Shown here one piece after another: positions 4,604-5,257 of a stretch of 5,257 nucleotides of DNA. The DNA lies in NCBI GenBank assembly GCA_039026555.1, contig JBCCMB010000172.1, positions 1 through 5,257 on the forward strand. Reading direction: 5' to 3'. A model generated the notes under the pieces. The model saw only the letters and a list, made by a program, of their open reading frames with translations. It was not told the origin of the DNA and ran no database searches. Origin of the DNA: JBCCMB01 sp039026555 (GTDB lineage Bacteria > Pseudomonadota > Alphaproteobacteria > Caulobacterales > Hyphomonadaceae). Both the position numbers and the translations under genes were made by a program. How positions within the stretch are numbered: position 1 is the stretch's first letter; the number at the start of each line of letters is the position of its first letter.

Positions 4604-5257
4604 GTGAGCACGATCGAAACGCCTGTTTCTTCCGAGGCTTTGGACTTGGAGGCCGATTCGCGCCAAGCAGCGCGAGGCCCTGCGGTTTGGTTGACGGGCC
4701 TGCGCGGGCGTTTGCTAGGCCTGACGGTCGCGTTCATCTTATTGGCGGAGTTGCTTATCTTCCCGCCCTCGGCGGCGAATTTTCGCGTGCAATGGCTGAA
4801 TGAACGCATCCAGGCGGCGCAAATCGCGGCGCTGGCTTTGGAAGCGGCTCCGCAACGAAAAGTGTCTGAGGAATTGTCTTTAGACCTGTTGGAGCAGTCC
4901 CAATTGGTGGCCGTTGCGACAGGCGGCGACGGCATGCGTGAATTGCTGTTGGGACCGTCCATGGCGATTGACGGCCCCATTGTCACAGTCGACCTGCGTA
5001 CCGAGGGCTTTATCGAGGGCTTGTCGCGCACCATGGCGCTTGGCGTCTCGCCCAAGGGCCGTTTTTTGCGCATTATCGACCAGCCCGAAATGACGGATGA
5101 CGTCTATATCGATGTGATTGTCCCAGAAGCGCCGCTGAAGCGTGATTTGATGATCTATTGCCGGAACATCCTACTCTTGTCGCTCCTCATTTCAGGCTTC
5201 GCCGGCGGATTGGTGTATTTGGCGCTTTATCGATTGGTGGTGAGGCCCATGGCGCGC
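4604..5257 (+). CDS. Sensor histidine kinase, N-terminal sensor part (cut by right edge)
   Basis: The frame runs 218 codons from GTG 4604 to the window end without a stop. The visible part has the architecture of a membrane sensor kinase. A cytoplasmic lead (1-35) is followed by TM1 (about 36-53, LLGLTVAFILLAELLIF), a periplasmic region of about 130 residues starting PPSAANFRVQWLNERIQAAQ, TM2 (about 187-209, NILLLSLLISGFAGGLVYLA), and then LYRLVVRPMAR, the typical entry into a HAMP linker. This TM-periplasm-TM-xRPM pattern resembles HAMP sensor kinases common in Caulobacterales-type alphaproteobacteria. The H-box and ATPase domains lie beyond the window, so the kinase call is inference from the sensor half. 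The start is uncertain: GTG 4604 lacks a well-spaced ribosome site, and an in-frame TTG at 4568 overlapping the preceding stop would add 12 residues. The signal sensed is unknown; it could belong to the upstream operon or be separate. Confidence 0.75.
   Translation, partial: MSTIETPVSSEALDLEADSRQAARGPAVWLTGLRGRLLGLTVAFILLAELLIFPPSAANFRVQWLNERIQAAQIAALALEAAPQRKVSEELSLDLLEQSQLVAVATGGDGMRELLLGPSMAIDGPIVTVDLRTEGFIEGLSRTMALGVSPKGRFLRIIDQPEMTDDVYIDVIVPEAPLKRDLMIYCRNILLLSLLISGFAGGLVYLALYRLVVRPMAR

Noticed and set aside
4450..5073. Long open frame antisense to the reductase end and sensor kinase
   Set aside because: It has biased composition, no family features and no promoter or ribosome site, and it lies opposite a coherent TM-periplasm-TM sensor protein.

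Overview
The window reads as an alphaproteobacterial chromosome segment with high GC content, GC-rich third positions and no mobile DNA. The main pointers are the rpmH-rnpA-yidC order, the promoter style (TTGAC-type -35, GCTATATC-type -10), and a sensor kinase and YidC N-terminus resembling those of the Maricaulales/Hyphomonadaceae/Parvularculales groups. That placement is inference from gene content and protein style; no 16S or other marker gene is present.

Layout. The left part (1-1316) is transcribed leftwards. It carries rpmH (ribosomal protein L34, GTG start), rnpA (RNase P protein) and the first 236 codons of yidC (membrane insertase), which runs off the left edge. This is the classical ribosome / tRNA-processing / membrane-insertion operon, packed tightly: 7 bases separate rnpA from yidC. 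A promoter-like TTGACA lies at 1367-1372. The intergenic region 1342-1507 (166 bases) separates this operon from a rightward set of genes and holds three copies of TGTGAC.

The right part (1508-5257) is transcribed rightwards. It encodes a secreted DUF547 protein, a VTT-domain (TVP38/TMEM64, DedA-superfamily) membrane protein, and a MerA/LPD-like FAD-dependent disulfide oxidoreductase whose start codon overlaps the stop of the membrane protein. The 5' end of a two-TM, HAMP-type sensor histidine kinase follows and is cut by the right edge. The first three genes are spaced as one operon and would act in the periplasm, inner membrane and cytoplasm respectively. The kinase starts 32 bases further on and may belong to the same transcript.

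The most notable observation is that the rnpA reading frame has no ATG or GTG between its conserved core and a GTG lying 7 bases upstream of the rpmH GTG. If that GTG is used, rpmH is nested completely inside an N-terminally extended rnpA in another frame, as described for Thermus. Two Shine-Dalgarno-like stretches, each 8 bases from its own GTG, and a potential 8-bp stem-loop sit just upstream. The second is the DUF547 / VTT / flavoreductase operon, which looks like a coherent but functionally undefined envelope module.
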